This document shows positions 24,196 to 37,201 of a stretch of 64,000 bases of DNA, piece after piece. Below the pieces are notes generated by a model, which ran no database searches, was not told the origin of the DNA, and worked only from the letters and a program-made list of their open reading frames with translations. Position numbers and translations under genes: made by a program. The DNA lies in assembly GCF_009727055.1 (NCBI RefSeq), contig NC_052355.1, positions 49,193,521 to 49,257,520 of the forward strand. The letters are read 5' to 3'. Each line of letters begins with the position of its first letter. Positions within the stretch are counted from its first letter, which is position 1. This DNA comes from Benincasa hispida (taxonomy: Eukaryota; Streptophyta; Magnoliopsida; Cucurbitales; Cucurbitaceae).

Positions 24196-27100
24196 TTAAG
24201 CTCTGCACATGCATGGGGTGAGGGGATTCTCCCAAAGGTCATAGTTGGGAAAGGTCTCTTCGGGTAATCCAGTTCGGGTTTGGTGGGTGACAACGACATC
24301 CTCTACAAAAGGAGCCCACCCCATGTATGGATCTCCAAAAGATTTTGACATTAACCCTTTATCTGGTTTTATGGATTTTAGACGGTGACCCAAATATCTG
24401 CGTGCCCCGATTATCAATTTTGCAAAGTTACCTCCATGAGTCATCACAAACACATCCGACTTCAAGCATACTAAGAAATCCAATGCTGCTAAACTCGTAA
24501 CATGTTTCCTGAAGCTATCCAACTCCTCCTTGGTAGCTAACTCTTCCTTCGTCACCTGTAAGTGCTCAAGATCAAAATATCAAAAATAGGGCTAGAAAAG
24601 GGAATTGTATAGCTTGGTTTTAAAGCTAAAGAACATGAAAGAAGTTAGGGTACCCAACAAGTTGAAAATGTTGGTATCGGTGTGAATGAAAAGATCTCAA
24701 TATTGCGGAAATCTTTAAGGTCAAAACTTTTAATTTTAAAAATATCAATGAAATGATGAAAGTTTTTACTCCATCGGATTTCTCAAGTTCATCATTGTCA
24801 CAAGTTCTCGATTTTTATATCATTGATTTTGAAATTGACAAAATCACTTTTGTCACAAAATTAATTTAATATTTAATATTACACTTCTAATTGCAATTGT
24901 CATATCATCAAAATTGATTTTGAATAATTAAAAGCATGTTTCAAAGTGGTTTTAAAATGAGAAAAGTGATTTTATCCGAACTTGGTATAGATCCTCCAGC
25001 CAGGTCATTCATCTCTACTAACATTACATATTTTAAGCAGTGCTGAAACATGAACAGTTTTGCAAGTCCTCGAACATTCCTCAACTGGAATGTGATGTTG
25101 CAAAGAAGCCAAAGATAATTTACCAGATTCGGGAACATGTTCCTCAGTGGTGCCATCCTATTCTGTCCGCCATACACCTGACCGGATGCAACATAAATTT
25201 GAGTTTCCTTTGGATAGCCCATTGCTCTAAGAATTACGGCTACTTCTCCAGGCTCAAGAGGGCACCGTCCTTCCTTTCTTTTCTGCAGGGCCAGTTGCCA
25301 CAAGTGGGAACCATTCTATAAACCAAAATTTCCAAATAAAAGACGGGTATTAAAAGAGTGACTTTTGTATATTTATATTTAGTCACAATTTGATACATAC
25401 AGGGCAAAACAGATTACTTTCTAGGTCACCTTATATCTACGTGGCCATTCTTTTTTCCTGTATTCTGCCATTTTAACTTTTTCTTCTCTTGTCCCCACAA
25501 AATCACAAAATGACAGTCCAACCATTCCTTTCTCAAACCTCAGATGAAGAGCCCTGTCGACAGATTGCATTAGACCCAAGAGTCCAATAAATAATTATAG
25601 TGCCAACATTCAAGATATAACCATGCTTACATATATGGATTTGAACTGTTCGTGCGACTTCTCATCCTTGAAGCCAACGCATCAGCCATGTGCTCTATGT
25701 CAGGAAGAAATTTAAGAGCGTGATAGTTTACTCTGCACCTTAGCCTGTTGATTTCTGAAGGAACATTGTCGTACCTGATACCAGAATGCCAAGAATGTTA
25801 ATTTGATCGAAATTGCATGCATGAAAAGTGAGTATTCAGATATACAATTAAATTCATTAGAAAAATTACCCAAGCCGATCAACAAAAGGTTTTAGTGCCA
25901 TTATCTTCTTCTCTTTGATTCGAGGTAGTACATTGTCAATGTAAAATTGTGCTGGTGCATACTTTGGGATGTTCTTGACTGTACGTCTGCAATAAACTTT
26001 ATCCAAGAATCAATGACAATTACAATTTACAAGTTACTTCAAAGAAGGAACTAAAATAAATATATGAGTAACTTCTTCCACCACAGCTGTACACCATCCA
26101 GGTTCTTGAGAAGATAAAAAATTGAGCCCTCTAAGATACGAAATTTGAGAGTGCCAGAGTGGGAATGGAAGGGAATAGTATAGAGAAACTAAGGCCCCAG
26201 GAAGCATCTCCATGTTATATTGGAATTTCACTGTCAGTTTATTCTTAAATATACAAAAGCTAAGACAAAACAAACAATTGATTGATTTTTAAACAATATT
26301 TTCTTGGAAGGAAAGAAATTAAAAGTTTTCTATACTATACTCCCCCTCATATTCTGTGTGTAGCTAACAACAAGAAGAAGAAAAATCAAACCACATAAAA
26401 ACCAAATATCAACGAACCTTATACTGGTAAATAGCTCTGATTTGTCTGTAAACCAATCAGGAATATCCCGAACAACTCGCACATCATTCTTTAGATAATT
26501 AATGAAATGATCAACATCAAAAATGTCCTCAAATTTCCTGCATTGTTTTCATAATATAGTATTGTGAAGAAACCCCAAAAACAAATTCTTCAAACACATG
26601 GACGTAATAAGGTTTTAATTAGTTTATCTATTTGGAGTTGAGGGGCTGGGCAATGGAAAACAAAGATGAAGAACTAGTTGAGACTATTTTAAACAATTAA
26701 CCACAACACCAGAGGCTTTTTCCAAGGGAAAATATAAAATTATAGATTTATTATACTATATTAAAGTAGGGTGGCTCGGCCATGGTAGGCAATTCAAAAT
26801 GACCATATGAATACCTCCATGCAAATAATTTGAAGTGCCAACATGGGTTGGCCAGGTGAACAAAAGGTGTAAAGATATTTCAACCATTGATATAGAAAAT
26901 ACAGCTCTTTAAGAAAGCCCATATTACAATAAAAATGTAACATAATGGCAGTAAGAGTAATGTTCTACGAAGTTTTCTAGACTTCAATAATATTTTACCA
27001 TCCTAAACTTTTCTGATTACAAACATTACAGCCTTACAGGACTAGTTGAGAAGTATTGGCGCAAACATCCACACTACTAAAATAGTCAATTTCAGTCGGG

Positions 27101-28729
27101 CAAATAAAGCTTGAGAAAGGGAGACAACAATGAAAAGCTTAAAAATTCTCAAGCAGCAGACCAAAGATACATCGCTTAGGGTAATTGTAATGAGTTGATA
27201 TGTTGTCAGAATATATACCACGTTGAGCAAAGAGTTTCATTTGGTTCATTGTTTCCAAACAATTATAACGATGATCATTGGTTCTACATTTATCAATTAT
27301 CATTAAGCATTAAGAGCCAAACAACATAGAATAAAACAACAATTTTACAAATGTTAGAAAAATTTAGCAAAAGAGAATTCAAGCATCTCTGTTTTGCATG
27401 CAGACACTGCGGATGTATATGGTAGATAAAACTACTGCCTACACATCTTACGTTTGGTCCTTCCAGATCTGATCTTGCTTTAAAACTGGCAAAACAAGTG
27501 TTGCATTTAGTATTTTAGCCACAGCAACCGCATTGCAAATCTGCAAGCAGGAAAAGGAAGAAGTTGAATTGAAAAGAAAGCAAGGAAAAAAGTGTCTTAA
27601 TCAATCACATTGAAGTTTGGCAGGAAGATATCACACAGCAATTCTCTGCTGATTGAGACCGCCTTCAGCATGGATGAATATATAGCCATTTGTTTCATTT
27701 TCAGGAGGAAGTTCTGTCGAAAGCAAAAGAACGTTATAAATTTGAAGTGTACAAGAAGAAAGGGAGAGCTAAAGTAGAAAGAATAAAGTCTCCATATATT
27801 CCGATACTTGAGCAAGGTTACCTGAGATTTCAGAATCACGAAGCTCGGCACAAGGCTTCCAAGATGTTGTTGCTGAGTAAGGATTCTCCCAGAGTGAAGG
27901 ACGTTCCTTAACCTAAAGCAGCGAATCCATTTCTTTAGAAAAAAATATGAAGAATGAGGAAAAGAATATATCTCCCTAGAACTTACCGGTGGACAATGAA
28001 GAGTAATGCCCTCTTTTTCACACAAGTAGGGAGAATTCTACAATGAAGAAATCAATCATGTCCATCAGAAACTACTTGAACAGTCAGAGGATAGGAAAAA
28101 AAAAACTAAAATATTTACACATTCCTATTGAACTTCTTAAATTTAACACCAGAACATCTGCAACAATTTACACATTCCAAACGAGCTTCTTAAATCTAGC
28201 ACGAGGAGATTTGTTGGACCATAGCTCATTCTTTGCATTGAGATGAGTAGAAATGCAGTGGATTCTCCCAACAAAATCAATAGGAAAAAAGAAAAAAGGA
28301 ATCCATTCCTTCCTCATTATCAATCACAGAATTGTTACTACGAATCAGATAGCAATACATAAATCCTCACGATGGCATAAAATTAGACGAAAATCCAGCA
28401 AGAAATGTAAATTAGAGAGCTAATGGAGAACTAACCAAACGTCTAACAATCGAGAAAACGGCGATCAAGCCAGCAGCAAGTACTAAAAAGACAAAGAAGA
28501 AAGAGATCTTGGAGTTATAAGGAGAAACCCTAGAATCATCGCCAAAGTAAGGGCAGAAGGATTGAAAACTAAGCCTGGAGTAGGGGCGATCACGGATCGA
28601 ATGACGATCACGATCGTCATGGTCTTCAGACTGGCGGTCTGGGACTAAAGGGGACGAGTCTTCGTCCCGTTTCATTGGCGAAGAAGTGGCTCTGTTCCCA
28701 AGCGAGCTCGAGTGCCTGAGCTCAACCAT
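24196..28729 (-). CDS. GDP-fucose O-fucosyltransferase family protein
   Basis: A complete 11-exon gene. Exons in coding order: 28436-28729, 27987-28037, 27822-27912, 27637-27713, 27452-27540, 26418-26537, 25870-25986, 25631-25774, 25430-25553, 25124-25315, 24196-24555. They total 1659 bp with stop (552 aa), every junction is GT-AG, and all phases agree. Residues 1-74 are a charged cytosolic tail. Residues 75-95 (ISFFFVFLVLAAGLIAVFSI) are a signal anchor, giving a type II Golgi-like topology. Residues 160-169 hold HAEGGLNQQR, a conserved family motif whose Arg fits GDP-fucose binding. Near the C-terminus are DVFVMTHGGNFAKLIIGARR and ETFPNYDLWENPLTPCMCRA, typical of the plant O-FucT family. These plant proteins are predicted glycosyltransferases; most substrates are unknown. 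No damage is seen. Confidence 0.93.
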
Positions 28730-29718
28730 GGCTCGCTTCGGACAGTAAGCCAGAATTTTTCAGTCAGTTCCTTTTATCTTGTGGAACTTCACTTCGGTTT
28801 CGTTTCTTCTCTGTGTTTTCTGCAAGAAGATTTCCAATGTCAATGTGAGATCGTGGATATCAGTCGGATCGAGACCACCGTACTCTTAAAAGGATAGATG
28901 TGAAATTACCCTTTTGGTTTCGGGGTAGCGTCGTCATTTTGAAATATTTGGAGTACGGCTCCGGCTAGCTTTCAAATCACAGGGCCCTCATGATCTCTTG
29001 GGATCTATAATTAGTTAAGTAGTTTGATAGATTCTCGTTTCTCATCTTTCACTTGTTTTTGGTTACCAATATGTTTTATAACTATTTCTATTAACATTTT
29101 ATTAATTCTTATTTCTTAAAAAATAAAAATAAGAACAGAAATTTATTTGATAATTACTTCTTGATTCTCTTTTTTTTCCTTACAATTTTTTCATATTTTA
29201 TAGTTTAATTATATAAAATTATATATATATAGCATGTATTAAAATATAAAAAAATAATTATCAAATACACATAAGTCTGAATGTAAAATCAATAACAATA
29301 ATACAATTATTTCTATTATTCATATGTTGCTAAAATTTGATTTACAATATCATTCTCACTCGAATTATTTGTTTCTAATTTTAAATCAAGTAGACTCAAA
29401 TCTAACTCAATTGTATTATTGATAAATGTCGTAGTTGTAAAAATATTAAAATGAACCTAAATGAATATCTTAGTAAACAAAATTTTATCGTAAAATTATA
29501 ACTAATTTCATATGTAAGAAAACTTAAAAAAGTATATGTAAAATTTCAAAAATATATAAAAATGCATATTGCAAAATTTAAAATTTTTATATACATATTG
29601 AAAAGTGAAATTATTTTAAATGACAAAATTGCTGAAATTATTTATAAATAATAGCAAAATATCATAGTTCATCTGTGATACACCGAGCGATAGACTACTA
29701 TTGTGTCTAGACACAAAT
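28730..29718. other. 5' flank of the O-fucosyltransferase gene and AT-rich spacer
   Basis: About 28730-28990 is GC-richer and probably holds the 5' UTR and promoter of the minus-strand gene. The rest is AT-rich, with no gene recognised before the hAT target duplication at 29719. Confidence 0.5.
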
Positions 29719-30157
29719 ACTAGTCTTAAGGATGACAAAATTCCCTGCAGGGTCAGGTCCCCGACCCAATCGGGACGGGAATCCCTGGTTTGACCGGGTA
29801 TGGGGGTCAAACCGAGGATTTAAATGTCGGAGACGGGAAGGGATCCCCGCCCCCACCTCAATTTTTTTAATTATTAACATATATAATAATAATAATTAAA
29901 AAAAACTAAAACAAAACTTTTAATTATAATTTTTTTTCTAATTTTAATTATTATATATATATAAACTACTAAAATAGTAGCTTCAAGCTACGGACCTGTA
30001 ATATTAACATTGTTGTTTTCAAAACTTATTAGAGAAATATTTTTGTTTTGGAATTTCGATGTTAGAAGTCGAGGGTTGAGGATTCGACTAATGTAGAGGT
30101 CGAACGTTGAGAATTCGACAAACAAAGAAAAATTTGGAAACAATACGTAAATTAGGG

Positions 30158-30340
30158 TTGTCGATGGTTGAAGTTTTGACATACATAAGTCAAAACTTCA
30201 ACCCTCGACAAGGAAAAGGAAATCTCGCTAATTTTGTGATGAGGATCTCGCTTTAGAAGGAAATCTCGCTAATTTTGTATATTAGGTTGTCGAAGGTTGA
30301 AGTTCTGGCATACATAAGTCGAAACTTCAACCATCGACAA
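30158..30340. repeat. two tandem hairpins in the left arm of MULE-2
   Basis: Two copies of one inverted repeat. Arms 30158-30180 and 30189-30211 (23 bp, one mismatch) surround an 8-base loop atacataa. Arms 30287-30309 and 30318-30340 surround the same loop, with a few mismatches. The arms contain TCGATGGTTGAAG-type sequence. A related hairpin lies in the right arm near 36697-36765. Confidence 0.85.
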
Positions 30341-30355
30341 GGAAGATAAGTGGGT

Positions 30356-30505
30356 GAAGCAGATTATAAGAGAGAGCGAGATTGTAGGAGAGAGCGGGAT
30401 TGAAAGCAAGATTGTAGGAGAGAGCAAGATTGTAGAAGAGGGCGAGATGGAAAGCGAGATTTTAGGAGAGAGCGAGATTGTGAGCGATAGCGAGATTGAG
30501 TCTGC
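30356..30505. repeat. GAGAGCGAGATTGTAG subterminal repeats
   Basis: About nine imperfect tandem copies of GAGAGCGAGATTGTAG-like units, 14-20 bases each. The same core in the other orientation (TCTCGCTCT) recurs at 36428-36457 near the right end of MULE-2, and TCGCTCTCTC repeats flank MULE-3. Confidence 0.85.
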
Positions 30506-32148
30506 CACATGGATTAAACGGTCAACCAGTCAGCTGACGTGGTCTGCCACATGAAAATCGTGTTCACTTTATTTACTTTCCATAAGTCTGAAAAAGTGCA
30601 TATATATCACCATGCTGCCCCTGCTCCGATTCCCCTGCATGATTCCCTGTATGCATTGACGTTATCTGATTCCCCTGCTCCGATTTCATGCATTCATTGA
30701 CGTATTCATGTCTCTCTGCCATAGCTTTAATGCCTTTTCAACCACCCTAAATATGTGGGTTGAGTGTTCAACACTCGACCTACATCCTTTTAAACCACCA
30801 TCCTCTTCATTTTTCCTCAATCACTTCCTCGATAATTTTTGAAGACTCACTGCCCTTGATTTTGCTCACTCCTCTCCCTTTGATTTGCTCATTGCCCCTT
30901 CATAGTTCACTGCCCCCTCACTGCCTTCGAAAATAAGCCTTTGAAATCATCTTCCTCTCTTCCCATTTCCATTTCCATTTCTCTTCTTGTATTTCATTTA
31001 ATACAAATTATTCTCACACAACTATACTCGTTCGTTACTCTACTAAATTTTTATTTTTTAAGAATAATTATAAATTTTATTTTTGTTCTTATATTATTAT
31101 TTTTTTTATAGATTCTAGTTTTTTTTTTACTTTTTATAATTGTTGTCAGATAACAAATAGAGGAAAAAAAGGGTGAACGTTGTCACTTTGAAGGAAAAAG
31201 AGAAACTACTGTCGAATCTGTGAGTTGAACTTATGAATTTGAAAAGTTTAGTCTATTCTTATGATATTTGATTTAGTTAGTATTAACTTTGATGTTTATA
31301 ATGTTAAAATGTTTAGTTTATTGTTATGTTTAAGGAGTTGATTATTTATAGTTTATACAAAATTATTCGTGATATGTTACAGTTGTATAGTTAAAAAGTT
31401 TAATTGTAATGAATAGTTATTGAAAGTTTTTAATTTTAATATGAAATATTTGATTTCTTTAGTATTAATTTTGATGTTTTAGTATGTTAAAATGTTTAGT
31501 TATTGTTATGTTTAAGAAGTTGATATTTATATGTTATAATTACAAAATTTTGTGATAGTTAAAAGTTAGTATAGTTTTTCAAAAGTTTAATATAGTTTGA
31601 AAATTTTAATTTATTCATACAAAATTTGATTTTGTTATGTTTATTTGAGATAAGTTTGGATAATTTTATATCTAATCTTTGAAAATATAGTTTAAAATAG
31701 TTTGAAAAAGTTTAATTTAATTTAATTTTTTATTTTGTATTAAATTTGAAAAAAATAGTTTTAAAAAGTTTACCTCATTTTAATTTGAAAAGTTTAATTT
31801 GTTATTATTTTTAAAAATAGTTATAAAAAATTTAATTTATTGCTATGTTTAAAAATGTTATAAAAAGTTTAATTTATTGTTATGTTTAAAAAGTTGATGT
31901 TCATAAAACTTAAAAAGTTTATGTTTATAAACTAAAAAAATTAATATTTTTTAATATATTTCTTATAAAAAGTATAATACAAAAAATTGATGCTTGTCTT
32001 TTTTTTTTTTTTAGAAAATAGCAGGCAAATGCTTGGGATTTTTGTTGTTTACAAATAGTAATATGATTGATGGTATTGATAGAGTTGAGTATGACCAACC
32101 ACCGGAGTTGAGTATGACCAACCACCAAGTGGGAGTTTTACTATAAAT

Positions 32149-34525
32149 GTGAACAATGGAATTGTATTTAAACAATTCATTCAAATGGTTGGGATGTTAC
32201 TTAGTGTAGATATGGGAGCAAATCAGAGAGAAATAATATATAGACATCCCAATCTAGAACCATCAGGATCAATAAGATATATGTCATTTCCTATTTCGAA
32301 TGCACAAGCTATGAACTCGATGTTCTCAATGGCAATGTCAGTGCCAAATGTAGTGCATTTGTATGTAAAGGTAAATATGATAGGGGTGAATCCTGATACA
32401 TCATTTAATCAGTTTGAAGACCCAACTCAATTTATCGATCCTGATCCGGAGTCAGTTGCATCGCCATGTGATAATGAAGATATGGCGGCTAACAACCTGT
32501 ACAGAGACTTTAGAACAGAAACGGATGACGAATTTGAAGAGTTGGATTTCGATGGTCGTGAACATGAGATGCTTTCAAATACATTCAATGATTTGGATAT
32601 GAATGTATTGGATGACATTCGGGAACATGACCCAATTGTAGCTCCTGTGGACGTTGACAATATGCAATTGTATAAAGGAATGATTTGTCAAGACAAGGAA
32701 ATCCTACAACACGCGGTCAAATGTTTTGCAATAAAGTGTCACGCACCATACGAGGTTGTTGAATCTACACCGATGATTTGGACAATTCAGTGTAAGAAAT
32801 GGGAGGAAGGTTGCAAATGGAGACTTCGTGCAATAAAGAAAAAATCGCATGGCTTGTTCGAGATCACTAAGTATGATGAGAAACATACATGTTTTATTCA
32901 AAACTAAGTCAAAGTCACGTACAATTGGATTCATCAATGATTGCACTGGAGTTCTGTGACGTCGTAAGAGAAAAACCATTTATTAGTGTGGCATAATTGC
33001 AGTCCGACATCAAATCAAAGTTTGGATATCATGTTCCTTACCATAGGGTATGGGAGGGAAAAAGAAAAGCATTGGCTAAAGTGTTCGGTGATTGGGATGA
33101 GTCTTACAAATTGTTGCCCAGGTGGTTATATATGGTTAAGCTGACCAATCCCGGAACACGTGTAGAGTGGAGAGTTAAAGAAACGCTTACTGAAGACCAT
33201 GTTATCCTAACTTCTGTATTTTGGGCATTTGGTCCTTGTATAGAATCTTTTAATAAATTTCGGTCGATCATTCAAATAGATGGTACACACTTGTACGGAA
33301 AATATAGAGGAAAACTGTTGATTGCTACATTAGTTGACTCGAACGACCATCTACTTCCACTTGCGTTTACCATTGCTGATGAAGAGTTCGCAGACTCATG
33401 GGGATGGTTCCTAAAACACCTGAGAGAAATTCACACGAAGAGGTGTGTTTAATTTCAGATCGACATGTTGGTATAATTGCAGTAGTGAACAACCCAACAA
33501 ATGGTTGGACGGGACCGAAATGTCACAATCGTTTCTGCTTACGACATATCGTCAACAACTTCAATAAAAAGTATAAATTTAATTCATTGAAAAATAATGT
33601 TTATCATGTCGGGTGTCAATTTCAAATTCGAAAGTTCAACAAAGCAATTGAAGATATCAAAGGAATAAATCGAAGCTGACTGAGTTTTTTTGACAACATT
33701 AGTTTAGAGCAATAGACTCAAGCACATGATAGAGGATTCAGATATGGGTGGATGACGACAAATCTATCAGAGTGCATAAATGGAGTCCTCAAAGAAGCTC
33801 GAATGTTGCCTATAAATGCTCTTGCTCAGATAATTCTTCAAATGCGTGAACTATTTCGAGAAAAGAAGATAAGAAATAAGGAATGCATTGGAGCGTCAAG
33901 ATAAATACACCCGGTAATATTATTTTATATATATATATTATTAACAATTTATTTCAAGGATATTTATAATACTAAGTGAAGTAAAAATTCAGGTATGCAC
34001 ACGACAAAATAAATAAATGGGCTGCACGATCTAGTAAACATGAAGTATAATCATACGATCGGTATGAAGGTGTGTTTCATGTGAAGACTGGACGTCATAG
34101 TCTCAATGCTAAAGGAGGAAATGTTCAAATATTGAGGCTAAACAGGTCCGAGCAGTACTGTTCATATAACGATGGCAAGCATTCAGCATTCCATACTCGT
34201 ATTTTATGGCCGTTTGCTCACATTTTAACATGAACTACGAAGATTTTATTGAGGACTACTATAAATTGTCAACGTATTATGAATGCTACTCTCCTCAATT
34301 TCAACCCGACCACATGAAGATTATTGGATCATGCACCCTAATATATCTGTCTTACATCCTGATCCATCGTTGTTGAGAAAACCTAGTAAACCGAAAAGTT
34401 CACGTTATCACAACGAGATGGATTGTACAGAACCAACCACTCTACAACGATGTGGATTTTGTAATCAGTTAGGACATAATCGAAGAAAGTGTCATTCGTT
34501 ACTAAGACGGGCTCCAGATAATTAG
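32149..34525 (+). pseudogene. MuDR-type transposase (broken), MULE-2
   Basis: The first open stretch (32149-32907) ends in a MuDR DNA-binding domain with QCKKWEEGCKWRL and a KHTC end. The catalytic region follows with stops and shifts: IQIDGTHLYGKYRGKLLIA near 33280 (first Asp), CLISDRHVGI near 33450 (second Asp) and TTNLSECINGVLKEAR near 33755 (Glu). All three catalytic acids of the DDE set are visible. A degraded SWIM-like stretch lies near 34160. The end has a zinc knuckle CGFCNQLGHNRRKC (34452-34493). There is an in-frame stop near 32990, frame changes near 33450 and a stop near 33678. The enzyme would cut and join the MULE ends, but this copy cannot make it whole. Confidence 0.85.
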
Positions 34526-34659
34526 GGATTGAAAAATAAATAATTTTGTTATTATATATTCATTTTAGTGTATATTCATTTTTTATTATAATTTAATGTA
34601 TATTCAATTTTTTTATAATAATTTATTGTATATTCATTTTTTTTTATTGTAATCAATTT

Positions 34660-36200
34660 CATGAGCTCACAGATGATGCAGACGAGGAAACTGTCATAAG
34701 ATATGCACGGGCATATATACTACAAATGATGGATGGAAGTCTGTTTTCAGATAAATCAAGTCATTTTGTTCACTTTATGTTCCTGTCACTGTTAGCTAAC
34801 CTCCATGGTGCGGGGCGGTATTCGTGGGGTGGAGCTTGCTTGGCATGGTTGTATAGACAATTATGCAAAGCAACAAGACTTGAGGTTCGAGAGATAGTTG
34901 GGTCTCTCATACTTTTACAACTATGGGCTTGAGAGCGATTTCCAACAATGACTCCACAGCTACATCATGTTAATGACGCTCAGTTAGTTGGACGAGCCTA
35001 TGGTTCTCGGTATGTTGTTTTAATTCAATTTAATTTTTATATTACTGATCTAGTTAATTTAAATTCTAAATTATCAATTTAAAAATTTAGGTGGAGAGAC
35101 AAATTTGGTGTGACTAGACAGCCACACATGTAGTCAATCAGTATAGATACATGTTTGATCTGCTTCAACCTGAACAGGTACATTACACTAAACCTAATTG
35201 ATTATTTTATTCACATTTTTATTGTATTTGTCTTTAATATTCTCTAATATAATATTTTGTGTTTCAGGTTATTTGGGAGCCGTATAAAATTATTATGCAT
35301 ATTTGCCTAATGGTCAAAACATATGGCGGACGATGAGTCCTCTCATATGTTTTCATATTGGTGAGTGGCATCTTCCTGACAAGGTGATGAGACAATTCGG
35401 TTTTCAGTAGGATGTCCCATCGCCTTGTAATACTGAACCCCTACTGCATGATATTGACCTAAGGACTGGAGATTGGTCCGAAAAAGTTGCACATTTGGTA
35501 GTGCGATGGCACTATCGTGCAAGATTTATTGCAGTTGGGGTTTCTCTTGAACAGTTTGACACAGATGTCACTCCAAAATATATTCATTGGTATAATAATA
35601 TCACAAAGAGCTACATCACTCGTCCAGGAGCAGTTGTGGGTCATCTGGTAAATAAATGAATATTATCTAATTATTTTTAATTTAAATTTATTTTAAATAT
35701 TGTCTAATTGTTTTATAATTCACAGAGATCGAACAACAGTAGACTCCGTGAGGTTGCGAATGATTCAAACCAGGTTCTTGCAATATGTAGTGACAATCAA
35801 AGCTATATGGAGGAAATTCATTATATGTACGATCTATTGTTCCCACACCAGCTCCTAAACGTAGAGGACTTGTTCGGGAAGAAGATGAGTTTAATGAGGT
35901 TGCACATAATGTGGAAGAGTTGCCCCTATGATGTAGACGCAGAGTCAAACTGATTATGTTATTCCGATAATGATGATGCCGATATTTGGTTCAGGACATT
36001 ATGACTCAGAGGCTGGTCCTTCGTATTCATACGTGCATGGACATGGTCGGGGTCGTGGAGAGCATAATGAATATTTATATTATGAAGCGTCTGCAGAGAT
36101 ACTAGAGCAACATCAAAAAGAATCCGAGCAACTTCAAGTTCGAAGTCGACGACAACAATTAGCTCGAAATCGACAACGTCCGCCTTGTGGGACACATTGA
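34660..36200 (+). pseudogene. plant mobile domain (PMD, MAIN-like) gene, MULE-2 cargo
   Basis: Same strand as, and just downstream of, the transposase. Exon-like pieces follow PMD order: LLANLHGAGRYSWGGACLAW at 34790-34850; WRDKFGVTRQPHM near 35090; IWEPYK at 35273; MSPLICFHIGEWHLPDKVMR at 35330-35390; and a C-terminal part with TPKYIHWYNNITKSYI up to about 35640, then SNNSRLREVAND at 35730. Intron-like GT-AG gaps separate them. Stops interrupt several pieces (near 34930, 35132 and 35410). PMD proteins such as MAIN and MAIL1 act in the nucleus in gene silencing; the role of the transposon-borne versions is not settled. Confidence 0.75.
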
Positions 36201-37201
36201 TTTTTGTAATTATTTTTATATAAATGAGATATTTAATTTACATTTTTTTATTTTTATGAGTTATTATTATTTTTAATTTATTCTTTTTAGAGTTTAAATA
36301 AAATAATAAAATATTTTTAGAAATTGTTTTTATAAAATAGAAAATTAAAAAGAAAAAAAGAAGAAAGAAAGAAGAAGGTGGAATGTGTAATAATTAAAAC
36401 ATAAAAAAAAGGGAAATTTGTATGGTATTCTCGCTCTTTATCAAAATCTCGCTCTCGAATTTGATTGGGAAGTTCAGTGGCAAAAAGAAGGAGATTCATT
36501 AGCTCGTTATTTAGTGACTTGCTGAGATGACAGAATGCATAAAAATTATTCAATAAGCGTTGGAAGGAATTCCAGGGGGACCTTATGAAAATTTAGAAAT
36601 ACGATCTTTTAATAGAGGAAGGTCTCCGGAATGATAATTAAACATACTCAATAATAATGTTAGGTAGGACAAGGTCGAGGATTCAAAGTTCGACATACAA
36701 ATGAAAAGAAGGTCGAGGGTTCAAAATTCGACCTATCTATGTAGAATTTTCAACCCTCGACTTATTGGAAAAAAAAAAACAACAATATTTTTACAAATAA
36801 TTTGAAAACAACAACATTTTCCTAAATAGTTTCTAAAAGGACAATATTCTTTTAATTTTCCCTTCAAGCTACTCTTTCAATTATTTTTTTTCTAATATAA
36901 TAAATTTTATAATAAAAAAAACATTAAAATACTTTTTTAACGGTTAATTTAAACAAATATAGGTAACAATAATACGAATTTATTGCATAAAATTTACAAT
37001 TTTAATATAAATACTAATTTTAGTTAATTTTAGATAATAAAAATAACAAAATAAAAAATGAAGATTTTTCTCTCGGGGACCCAAATCCCGACCCCAAAAA
37101 AGAAAATGGGGTGGGGACGGGGATTAAAAAACCCCACGGAGACAGGGATGAGGAATGCATCATCGCCCTAACCCGGCCCCTTTGTCATCTCTAACTAGTC
37201 T

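Larger units (their letters stand above)
29992..36861 (+). mobile_element. MULE-2: MuDR-type element with PMD cargo, nested in the hAT
   Basis: A perfect 11-bp direct repeat cttcaagctac flanks the element (29981-29991 and 36862-36872). It includes the 9-bp duplication expected of Mutator; the exact boundary within it is ambiguous by a few bases. The ends have loosely matching inverted sequence (ATTGTTGTTTTCAA and AAGTCGAGGGTTG blocks). The interior carries a MuDR transposase remnant and then a plant-mobile-domain remnant, both on the plus strand. Subterminal GAGAGCGAGATT repeats lie at about 30360-30500. Confidence 0.78.
29727..37193. mobile_element. small non-autonomous hAT element, split by MULE-2
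   Basis: Flanked by a perfect 8-bp duplication actagtct (29719-29726 and 37194-37201), the size typical of hAT elements. The ends are inverted: left TAAGGATGACAAA, right (reverse complement) TAGAGATGACAAAG, each followed by G/C-rich GGGGACGGGG-type sequence. Without the nested MULE-2 it is only about 575 bp and has no coding capacity, so it was mobilised in trans. Confidence 0.8.

Noticed and set aside
30269..30554. Ser/Leu-rich and Glu/Ser-rich open frames
   Set aside because: They are translations of the GAGAGCGAGATT subterminal repeat and not proteins.
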